Shown in pieces: positions 47,864-56,900 of a stretch of DNA of 64,000 nt. The stretch comes from Cellulomonas sp. KRMCY2 (GTDB taxonomy: Bacteria; Actinomycetota; Actinomycetes; Actinomycetales; Cellulomonadaceae), in NCBI RefSeq assembly GCF_000526515.1, contig NZ_JAGF01000001.1, positions 3,782,001 to 3,846,000 on the forward strand. Direction: 5' to 3'. The position numbers and the translations under genes were made by a program. Under the pieces are notes generated by a model. That model did no database searches, was not told the origin of the DNA, and saw only the letters and a list, made by a program, of their open reading frames with translations. The stretch's first letter is position 1. Each line of letters begins with the position of its first letter.

Positions 47864-48446
47864 GGGTGACGCGGCCGCTCCGCGCAGGTCGTGCCCCGCG
47901 CGACGTGCAGCCCGCCGCAGGACGGGCGGTGACGGACCCGTTGATGTGTCTGCGGCGAGGACGGCGAGAGCTCGGCTTCTCGCCGGTGGCCACGTAGATC
48001 GGCTGCCAGTTCGCGGCGTCGACGCAGTCCCTGATCGTCGCTGAAGCCTCTGGCGAGAGCACGATGTCGGAGACGACCGGCGCGAGCACCGGCTCACCTG
48101 GGATGGCGATGCCGTTCTCGCGCAGGGTGAAGATTGTCGTCTGCGCATCCGTCAGGGCGGTGTCGTCGGCGTAGACCTCGAGATTCGGGTCCTGCGGCCG
48201 GGTGGGGTCTGCGTACGACGCGACTTTCGCGGCCCAGTAGCCCCGGTACGCCTCAAGGATCGCTTCCTCGGCCGCGACGATCTCGGGGTCCGTGGTCGGG
48301 GTGGGAGTGGCGGTGCTCGACGTCGTGGTGGGAGTGGGTGTCACGGACCCTGTCGGCTCGGGTTCGGGCCCCGTGCACGCCGCGAGGATCACGGCCGCGA
48401 GGAACCCGCTCATGGCTGTTCGCCCGAACGTCGTTGTCGTCGTCAT
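47811..48446 (-). CDS. lipoprotein of unknown function
   Basis: 211-aa protein. Lipobox AVILAAC (Cys about 24), a Thr/Pro linker (about 27-55), then an alpha/beta domain with YRGYWAAKVASY resembling the NTF2-like lipoproteins common in actinobacteria. After ANWQPIYVATGE the sequence turns into an Arg/Ser-rich tail unlike the rest, so the last 50 codons may reflect a frameshift; a neighbouring frame with SCGGLHVARGTTC looks more protein-like. Function unknown. Confidence 0.7.
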   Translation of the reverse strand: MTTTTTFGRTAMSGFLAAVILAACTGPEPEPTGSVTPTPTTTSSTATPTPTTDPEIVAAEEAILEAYRGYWAAKVASYADPTRPQDPNLEVYADDTALTDAQTTIFTLRENGIAIPGEPVLAPVVSDIVLSPEASATIRDCVDAANWQPIYVATGEKPSSRRPRRRHINGSVTARPAAGCTSRGARPARSGRVTPRARSSTQSRRSRSPGH

Positions 48447-48770
48447 CGGAGACCCCCCAGTCCCGATCGCCCCGCACGACCTCCGCGGACGACGCTCTCG
48501 ACCGCGACAATCCGCCCATTTGACACCCGTCCGCGGGATTCGGGAAGCCCCGGGTGGGCGGTCGCCTGCGAATTGATGCGTCCCGAGGTGGCATTCATGC
48601 CGCCCAGTGGACGGCTGCTCGGTGGTGCCGGTTGCCGTGGTCGAGTGGATCTGTGGATATCGCGCTCAGCGCGGGCGCTGTGCAGGAAGCCGGTGGGTCC
48701 CATACCTACTGGGGTGCACGAGATCACAGAAGACGCGACGACGCCGGCCACGAGTTCGTCGCGGCGACCG
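48447..48770. other. intergenic region, no recognised feature
   Basis: 324 bp between the lipoprotein start and the end of the unknown gene. Presumably contains the lipoprotein promoter. No repeat, RNA gene or conserved frame was seen. Confidence 0.4.
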
Positions 48771-49643
48771 TCACGAGGGCGTCCCAACCGTCGACGTCCT
48801 CCGGTCGGCCGGGCTCGACGCGGCGGCGCGCTCGGCCTGGAGCTGCGGCGATCGCCAGCGCCTGCGGACAGTCGACTCGAGCGCCGCGCGGCCTGTCTGC
48901 GATTCCAGAACCCCTGCCCCCTCGCGGACCACGCGGGCGATCATCCCGGGCCACTGCGGACCACCGAGCAGCGCGACGGCCAGCCGGCGAACCCGCCACG
49001 GCGCGACACCGACGTCGGCCGACAGCGGCCGCCACCCGGTGCACGCCCCGGTCGACCCCACCGTGAGCCGGCCGTCGAACAATGCGTCGACGACCGCATC
49101 GAGCGCGACGTCGTCCCAGCCAAGCTCGACCAGCCGGTCGCGAAGGAGATCGAGGGCAGCGTCCAGCAGACCGCTCGCGCCGTCGCCGGCACCCGCTCGC
49201 GCCTCGATGAGGCCGGTCAGGTCGTCGACCGGCACTACCCGGGGATCGCAGCCCGAGTCCCGTGTCGCGTCGCGGATCTCCCAGGCGCGACGGACGCCCG
49301 TCGCGTACCGGGCGGCGAGCAGCTCGCCGAGCACCGCACGCCGCGCGGCGGCGTGGATCAGCGACCATGGCAGATCGGCCTCGGCGAGCCGCGGAGCGTT
49401 CAGCGCCTCCCATGCGGCCGCCCACCCCGTCGCCTCGGCCTCGTACGCGGCCGTACCGCGCAGGCCGAGCCCGACCACCATCCGGCGGATCATGTCCTGC
49501 CGGACGAACTCCAGGAGCCCACGCCCCGTGGGCCCGTCCCAGCCCTCCGCCTCGATCCGGGCAAGCGTGCGACGCAGCTGGTCATGGTCACGCAAGGTGA
49601 TCCGCGTTCGGACGTCGCGCACGTCGTCGTCGAGATCGTTCAT
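48771..49643 (-). CDS. uncharacterised island protein, possibly DNA-binding
   Basis: 290-aa mostly helical protein not recognised. ATG at 49643 is preceded by GGAGG at ideal spacing. Seen: a charged N-terminus (MNDLDDDVRD), a helical region (about 40-130) loosely recalling sigma-factor region 2, and a later LSADVGVAPWRVRRLAVALLGG (about 215-236) that could be a helix-turn-helix. Divergent from the excisionase gene, with four iteron-like repeats between them, so it may be the island's replication or regulatory protein (inference). Confidence 0.65.
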   Translation of the reverse strand: MNDLDDDVRDVRTRITLRDHDQLRRTLARIEAEGWDGPTGRGLLEFVRQDMIRRMVVGLGLRGTAAYEAEATGWAAAWEALNAPRLAEADLPWSLIHAAARRAVLGELLAARYATGVRRAWEIRDATRDSGCDPRVVPVDDLTGLIEARAGAGDGASGLLDAALDLLRDRLVELGWDDVALDAVVDALFDGRLTVGSTGACTGWRPLSADVGVAPWRVRRLAVALLGGPQWPGMIARVVREGAGVLESQTGRAALESTVRRRWRSPQLQAERAAASSPADRRTSTVGTPS

Positions 49644-49691
49644 GGTCGCCTCCGGTGTCGTCATGGACACCGGCCACGGTGCGCGGGAGGT

Positions 49692-49899
49692 ATTGCCAGA
49701 GGTCTGACCGCGAGAGTCACCGCAGGTCAGCGGGCTGCGGCGACTGGCTGGCGCGCCGTTTGGTCAAGCTTCTGGCAAGAGGCAGGGGGCCACATGCGCC
49801 CGTGGTCAGACCCGTGGCAAGAGGCAGGCGTCCTCGCTCGACTGCAGTCGCGGCCGGGTCACGGCGCTGCCGCTTCCGCGGTCAGACTCTTGGCAATAG
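49692..49899. repeat. four iteron-like repeats between the island regulator and the excisionase
   Basis: Consensus GGTCAGAC(C/T)(C/T)nTGGCAAnAG. Copies: 49692-49709 (minus strand), 49762-49781, 49804-49823 and 49880-49899 (plus strand). Each contains two TGG(T/C)(C/A)A-like half-sites 12 bp apart. A further partial match (CCGTGGCAAG) is at about 50216. Consistent with binding sites for the excisionase or a replication/regulatory protein. Confidence 0.8.
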
Positions 49900-49943
49900 C
49901 ACCCGCCGACGATGGGGATCCGCACTGATCCCTGGAGGTCCAG

Positions 49944-50210
49944 ATGAGCGCCCCGACCACCCTGCGCGTCACGATCCCGACACGCCGCCGGCCCCAGCCC
50001 GAGCAGGTCCTCGACATCACCGTCACGCCCGACGACCGGCTCCTGCTCTCCATCCCCGAGGCCGCACACCGCATAGGCATCTCCCGCAGCCAGATGTACA
50101 ACCTGATTGCTGCCGGCCGGGTCCCTGTCGTCCACATCGGTCGCTCAGCCAAGATCCGCGTCGAAGCGCTCACCGCGTTCGTCCAGTCGCTGCCTCAGGC
50201 GCGCGGTTGA
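49944..50210 (+). CDS. excisionase-family DNA-binding protein
   Basis: 88-aa protein with a MerR/excisionase-type winged helix at about 34-85: LLSIPEAAHRIGISRSQMYNLIAAGRVPVVHIGRSAKIRV. Typical of Xis/AlpA directionality factors of integrated actinobacterial plasmids and prophages. GGAGG precedes the ATG by 6 nt. The matching integrase survives only as a remnant at 41990-42265. Confidence 0.88.
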   Translation: MSAPTTLRVTIPTRRRPQPEQVLDITVTPDDRLLLSIPEAAHRIGISRSQMYNLIAAGRVPVVHIGRSAKIRVEALTAFVQSLPQARG

Positions 50211-50555
50211 GAACCGTGGCAAGCGGCTCCAGGCCGCTAGTTCGCTGAACGGGCCGAGGCATCGCCCTTCCGCGACACTCTGGACGGTGCGCTCCGAACG
50301 CCACTCGGCCGCCTGAGGCTGGGTGACGGCCGAGCCGGTGATGACTAGCGCTAGTACGCGCGAGCGCACTCGACCACGGGTATCTCGACGCCTCGGACGA
50401 TCCTGGCCCACCCCCGATCCGCCTCCTGGGCGTGCGGTTCGACAAGACCCCTCCCGTCGCGAGCCAGGCCGCTCACGCGACCTGAGACCCACCCACCGAG
50501 AGTGTCAACCAGACCGACAGCAATCCCCTCTGGCCGTTTCCTCGCCGCCTCGGTT
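50211..50555. other. 345-bp non-coding stretch with a 12-bp palindrome
   Basis: No gene recognised. Contains the partial iteron near 50216 and a perfect palindrome ACTAGCGCTAGT at 50344-50355. In comparable islands replication or transfer genes would follow the excisionase; none remain. Confidence 0.45.
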
Positions 50556-50912
50556 CTAGTCAAACCCGAGCTCCTGATCGACGAGACTGCGGAATTGATC
50601 ATGAAGGTCGCCCTCCGCGTTCAGCGGCGTCCCATCTCCCAGGAGGATCAGGTCCGTCACCTCGTTATCGACGGCGCGTACGCCGTCGAGCACAGCCAGG
50701 AGACCGAAGACAGATTGATCAACTGCCAGTCGAATGACCTCCTTGACTTGCTCAGCGCTCCGCTCGTCGAGCCCGTTGAACCAAGTACTCAGGGCAACCA
50801 GGTCGGGCCTGGGGCTGCGGCCGGGAGGTGTCCGCAGCAGCTTGATCACGCCATCGATCGCGGTCCGGTAGACGGCTATGTGGACCCCGTCCACGAAGCT
50901 GTGCGGATCCAT
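50556..50912 (-). CDS. probable immunity protein for the RHS toxin
   Basis: 118-aa small acidic cytoplasmic protein without a recognised family. ATG at 50912 lies 4 nt after the toxin stop, and GGAGGTGG at the toxin's 3' end serves as its ribosome-binding site. Predominantly helical, with many Asp/Glu (DGVIKLL, ERSAEQVKEVIRL, LHDQFRSLVDQEL). Size, position and coupling are as expected for the antidote gene of a polymorphic toxin; the interaction itself is inferred. Confidence 0.7.
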   Translation of the reverse strand: MDPHSFVDGVHIAVYRTAIDGVIKLLRTPPGRSPRPDLVALSTWFNGLDERSAEQVKEVIRLAVDQSVFGLLAVLDGVRAVDNEVTDLILLGDGTPLNAEGDLHDQFRSLVDQELGFD

Positions 50913-50916
50913 GGCT

Positions 50917-53900
50917 TCACCCACCTCCAAATGAGTCCGGGTATGACGTCCGGATGAGGTCACGCAGTTGCTCGATCGAGCTCTCGGGTGTGCCAGTGTA
51001 GGCCCGCAGGTTGGCCATGTCCCGAGTAACGAGATCGCCTGGGCTTCCTGAGTAGCCTCCCTTCAGGTTGGGGATCAACCCGTGTTCTTCGGCCGGGAGT
51101 GCAATGGCAGGAGCGTTTCCGCGTGAGTACCCAGGGATGACCTGTGCAGCGGGCTGCGTCTGTGGCACGTGGTGGAGCTCGAGCTCATCGCCAACAACCG
51201 ACCGCGCTCTCAGTCCATTGAAGGTGCCGACCTCGTACGCCTGCACGGCTCCCGTCGCCCCTCCCGCAGCGAGGGCGCCATTGCCGGTGATCGACACGAG
51301 TCCCGTGCCTGCTTCGGCTGCCCGCATGGTCTGGGTGGCCACGGCCATGCGTCCGATGAGGGCCTTGGCTGCTCCGCCGACGCCCGTGAGGAAGAGTCCG
51401 ACGTTTGCGATCTGACCGCCGTGTCCGCCCCAGGTGTAGAAGTCGGAGCAGTCGTTGACGGCGCCGTCGATGCCCATGCGGATGCGGATCTGCTTGGTGA
51501 CGCCAAGGGTGAGCGTGTCGCCGAAAGCCGCGCTCCAGTCGCCGGCGTCCTGAATCCAGTCCAAGCCCAAGGGGTCGGTGTACTGCAGGGGGTTGCCGCC
51601 GGTGTACCCGTAGGGGTTCTTGGTCTGGCCGACAAGTGGGTCGAGCGTCAGGAACTGTGCGGTCCCAGGGTCGTAGTAGCGGTTGCGGAGGTAGAGGTGG
51701 CCGGTGGGATCGGTGTACTCCCCGGCGTACCCGAAGCGGGTCACGTCACCGACCGGGCTGTCGGTGACCGTCAGGGGTAGGCCGTAGGTGTCGTAGTCGG
51801 CGTCGGCGGTAGCCTGGCCGCCGGTGTCCGTGGTGGTGCGGATCGAGCCGATGAGGTCGGTGTGCAGGTAGTCGACGTGCCCGTCGGCCAGGGCGACCTG
51901 GGCCAAGGGCGCGGTACCGGCCCCGTAGAGGTAGGCGAAGCTGGCGTCGGTCAGCAGCAGCGGAATGCCGGCGGCGGTGTCCCAGGTGAACTGCGCGACA
52001 ACGGTCTCTGGGCCGGTGCCGGTAGTCGCCGAGGCGCGCAGGCCGGCGGCGTCGTAGGTGTAGGTGGTCGTCGCGCCGTCGGGGCTGGTCAGGGACGTGA
52101 GCCGGTTGGCCAGGTCGTAGGCCGCGGTGCCCGTTGCGGTGCCGGTCGGCCCGGTGGTGGTCGTCGTGATCCGGTTGCCTCGTCCGTCATACCCGAACGC
52201 CGTCAGGGTGCTCGTGGTCGGGTTGGTCAGACCGGTGATCTGACCGGCGGCGTCGTAATCAAGGGTCCGCCCGCCGGCCAAGGTCGTGAGCGACCCGGCG
52301 GTGTCGAAGGTGAACGCCCCGGCCTGGTCGCCGGTGATCTGAGCGATCCGGGCCAGCGGGTCCCAGGCGAAGGTCGAGGTGCTGGTCGTGACGGTCGGGG
52401 GTGCGCGGGCTTCGGCCGACCGGGTGGTGGTCTGGCTGGCCATCAGCCCGGCGTCGGTGTAGGAGTAGGCCAGCTCGAGCAGGTCGATCCCTGCATCGTT
52501 GGTCGTGGTGATGCCCAGGACCTGCCCGGCCGCGTCCTGCTGATAGTCGGTGGTGACCCCGTTGGGGTAGGTGAGCTGGTCGACCTGGCCGTCGCCGGTC
52601 CATGCGTAGGTGAACACCCGGTCGGCCCAGTCGGTCACGGTGGTCAGCTGCCCGGCCGCATCGTAGGTGCGCTGGACGCTCTGGCCGCTGGGGTAGGTCA
52701 GGTCCGTCAGCTGCCCGACCTCGTCCCACCCATACCCAACCGTCGTCGCACCGCGGGTCACGTCCAGGACCTGACCGAGCACGTCGTAGGAGTAGACGGT
52801 TTGCCCGGTCCCGTCGGTTGCGGTCGTGGCCCGCCCGGCGGCGTCGTAGGTGTAGGTCACGTCCGGGGTGGTGTCGGAGTAGTCGATGCCCACCACCCGA
52901 CCCACCGCGTCATGGGAGTACGAGGCGTGCTGGGCGTCGGGGTAGGTGACCCTTGCCAGCAGTCCGGCCCGGTCGTAGGCATAGGCGGTGGTCCGCCCGG
53001 CAGTATCGGTGGACGTAGCCCGCCGGCCTGCGGTGTCGTAGGTGTAGGTCGTGGAGGCCCCGGACGCGTCGGTGTAGGCGGTGACTTGCCCGGCGGCGTC
53101 ATAGGCCCACGCCACGGTGCTGCCGTCGGCCCGCTCCAAGGCCACCGGCCGGCCCGCGTCGTCATAGGTGGTGTTCACCGCACGCCCGTCGGCATCGGTG
53201 ACCGTTACCGGCCGGCCCGCCAGGTCGTAGGCGCTGACCGTGATCCCGCCCAGGGGGTCGGTGACGGTCAGGAGCTGGTCGACGACGTCGTAGGTGTAGG
53301 TGGTCCGTGCACCGGAGGCGCTCACGGTGGCCACGACCCGACCCCCGGCGTCGTACTCGGTCCGACTGATCCGGCCCAGGGCGTCGGTCAGCGCAACCGC
53401 CCGACCCAGGGCGTCGTACTCGGTGCTAGTCGTGGCACCGAGGGCGTCGGTCAGGGTCAGCATGCGCCCGGCACCGTCATAGGTCATCGTCGTGCGACTC
53501 CCCGCGGCGTCGACGACCGCCACCAGCTGCCCCGCGGCGTCGTACTCGCGCAGGCTCTGGGCCCCCAGCGCGTCAGTGACCGTGGTCGGTCGCCCTGCGG
53601 CGTCATAGGCCGTGGCCACGATCGCACCCAACGGATCGGTACCCGAGGTACGTCGGCCAGCCGCGTCGTAGCTGAACGTGGTCGTGTACTGCGCCGGCGA
53701 GGCGCCCGGTGCGGTGCCGCGTGGATCGGTGGTGGCCACCACGCGGCCGAGCTCGTCGAACTGGGTGGCCAACTGGGCCCCATCCGGGCCAGTGACCGTG
53801 GCCAGGTAGCCGTGCGCGTCGTAGGTGAAGGCCGTGACCCGTCCCAGCGGGTCGGTCGTAGTGGCGATCGTCCCGTCCGGGTTGACCGTCATCGTCGAAG

Positions 53901-56900
53901 CCGCACGATCCGGGCCGGTGCTGCCGGTCACGTTCCCGTGCTCGTCATAGGCAAACGACGTCGTCTCCGCCGCGGCATTGGTCACCGTCAGCGGGTTGTT
54001 CCACTGGTCGTAGGTGGTGGTCGAGACCCGACCCAACGGGTCGGTGACACTCGTGCGGTTGCCTCGGGTGTCATAGGTGAATCGGGTCACCCGAGCGAGC
54101 GGGTCGGTGGTCGCGATCACCTGGTTCGTCGGCCCGTAGGTGTAGTAGGTCGTGGCCTCCAGGGCCGTGCCTGCCGCTTGGGTTTCTGAGCGCACCTGAC
54201 CGTCGGAGTACCGGTGGATCTTGACCGAGCCGTCAGGTTCGGTGATCGTCGTCTGACCGGTGGCGTAGGCGAATGTGATTGTGCGACCCAGCGGGTCGGT
54301 CTGGGAGGTCACACGGTTGGAGCTGTCGTAGACGTTGGTGGTCTGCCCGCCGTCGGCGTGGGTCAAGGCAACGACCCGGTGCGCCGAGTCGTACTGGTAG
54401 CCCAGACTCGACCCGTCGGGCTGGACGACCGCGACCAGGTCCCCGGCAGGCGAGTACGTGTAGGACACGGTCCGGCCGGTCTGGTCGGTGGCCGACGCGA
54501 TGCGCGCACCGGACCAGGCGAAGTCGATCGTGCCACCGCGACCGTTGGACACCTGAGTCAGGTGACCTGCAGCGTCGCGGGTCAGGGCGATGCCCTGGCC
54601 GTTGCGGTCCTGGGCCCGGACAAGCAGCCCCTCGGCGGAGAACAGGTAGTCCTGGTTCTGCTTGCGCACGAACGTGAACGTGCCGTCGCCGTTCGCCGCC
54701 AACGTCGCCAGTACGCGTGCCGGGGCCACATATGAACCGTCCGCCGCCTTGGTGAAGATCAGGACGCTGCCGTTCTCCTGATCCACCTCGATCGCCGACG
54801 CGTCAGCCAAGGTCGTCCCCGTCGCCCCAGGAGCGACCATCAAGCCCATGTGGAACGACGACGACCACCCATTGCCGAGCTCACCGTCAACATCCTTGAG
54901 CGTGGTCGAGAAGGTTCGCTGGACCGCAAGGGGTGCGCCGAGACCCGGGATCGACAGGTCGGTCGTCGACTCCCAGAACTCGCCGGTCCGCGTGTTCACC
55001 GGGTCGCCACCACACAGATCGGAGCAAGGCTCGGACGGGTTCGATCCGCCCGCGGTCTCCTCAAGCGTGGTAGGACCGGAGGCCACCGCCACAGCCTCAC
55101 TGCGGACGGGGCCGAAGACAGCGTTCGAGGGCGGCGCCATGTCCTCCGGTTCGCCCACGGTCAGGTATGCCGTGTAGGTGTGCAACTTCTCATCGAGGAG
55201 GGGCCAGGCCGCTGAGACCGTGTTCGTGGACCCGTCCCAGTCACCCGGCTCTTGCCACGTGACTAGATCTCCGGTCTCGTCATAGAAGGCGACGTAGAAC
55301 GGCCGACGGGTCGGCACGTTCAGGTCCGCGGCTACCCACACGTAGTGGGATTGCCGAGTTAGCACAGGTGTGAGCACTCGCAGTGAATCGATCCTCACTC
55401 CCCCGTTCGTCCAACCCAGACCTGCTAGCTCGGGGGAGGTGACGCCGCCGCTGACTGCAGCTATCCCAGGCCCACCGGGCGAGGGCGGGATCCCCGCCGT
55501 CAGGTAGGCCGTATAGGTGTGCGACTCGCCCTGTGCGAGGGTGTCGGAGACCGCGCAGGTGTTGCTGGAGGTCGACGGGAGGCAGTAGCCGACCCTAGTG
55601 CCGGTCTCGTCGTAGACCGCCATATGGAACGGGGACGACGGCTGGTTGACGTTGGCGACGATCCGCGCCGAGTTGGCGCTGTTCTGGTAGACGAATGGTG
55701 TGAGCGCCTTCACGTCGGTGATGGTGATCCCGGTGTCGGTCCAGCCAAGCCCGGTGACCGGCGCTGAGGCGACGCCGTCGCCGATCTGGCTGAGGCCGGG
55801 ACCGCCGGTGGTCGGGGGGACGCCCGGGGCGGTCAGGTAGGCGGTGTAGGTATGCGACTCGCCCTCGCTCAGGGTGTCCGAGACCAGGCACGTGTTGTAG
55901 TCGATGTACTGCGAGCAGTACCCCACCCGCGTGCCTGTCTCGTCGTAGACCGCCACCGAGAACGGGAAGAGGTAGGCGTGGCTCAGGTCGACAGCAACCC
56001 GCACGTCATCGGTTGCGGCATTGCGATGGACCACCGGGGTGAGCACAGTCACCGACTCGACCTTCACCCCGGCGCTGGACCAGCCCAGACCGGTCACCGT
56101 AGGTGAGGCCACTCCCGCCCCGACCTGCCCTGCACCCGGCCCACCAGCAGGCGCAGGGACTCCGTCTGTGACGTAGGCGATGAGGGTTTGCGACTGGCCC
56201 TGGTGAAGCTCGGCGCTCACTGCGCACACGCTCGTCATCCCCTGGCAGTACGCCACCCTCGTGCCGGATTGGTCATAGACCCCGACGTAGCGCGGATACA
56301 CCGGCGCGTTCAGGTCGACCGCCACACGGACCTCCGCGGTGTTCTCAAACACCAGCGGGGTCAGCACTGTGACCGTATCGATGGCGGGCACCGTGTCCTC
56401 GTTGACCGCGGGATCCTTCCCGGTGTTGGTCACGGTGACGGGATCCGAGGAGACCCACGGGTCCACCGGACCACCGGTCGGCGCCGGCTTGGAGGCCACG
56501 AGGTACGCCCTGTAGGTGCGCGCTGCGCCGTTGTTCACGCGTACGGAGCCTTCGCAAGAAGCTGCGTTCCCGCAGCTCAGGGCCAACGTTCCCGTGTCGT
56601 CGTACACAGCCGTGTAGGAACCGCCCGGCAGCGTTCGGTCCCACTGCACCCGCAGCGCCACATTCGGCGCGTCCTCGGTGACCTGTGTTGTGGAAGCCGC
56701 GAATGAGACCAACGACCTGGGCGCCTCCCAGCCGGTGCTGGCCACGCTGATCGGATCCGAGGCGGCCCATGGATCCACCGGCCCCCCCGCAACCGCCGGA
56801 GCACCCCGAACCAGATAGGCGACGTATGTTGAGGTCCCTCCGACCCCCGGACGCAACCCTCCCTCGCAGAATGTGCTCGTGCTGCAGGAGAAGACCAACG

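Noticed and set aside
51862-54189. Plus-strand frame of about 775 codons opposite the RHS gene
   Set aside because: It mirrors the YD repeats and has the periodic Gly/Val/Arg composition of an antisense frame; no domain was recognised.
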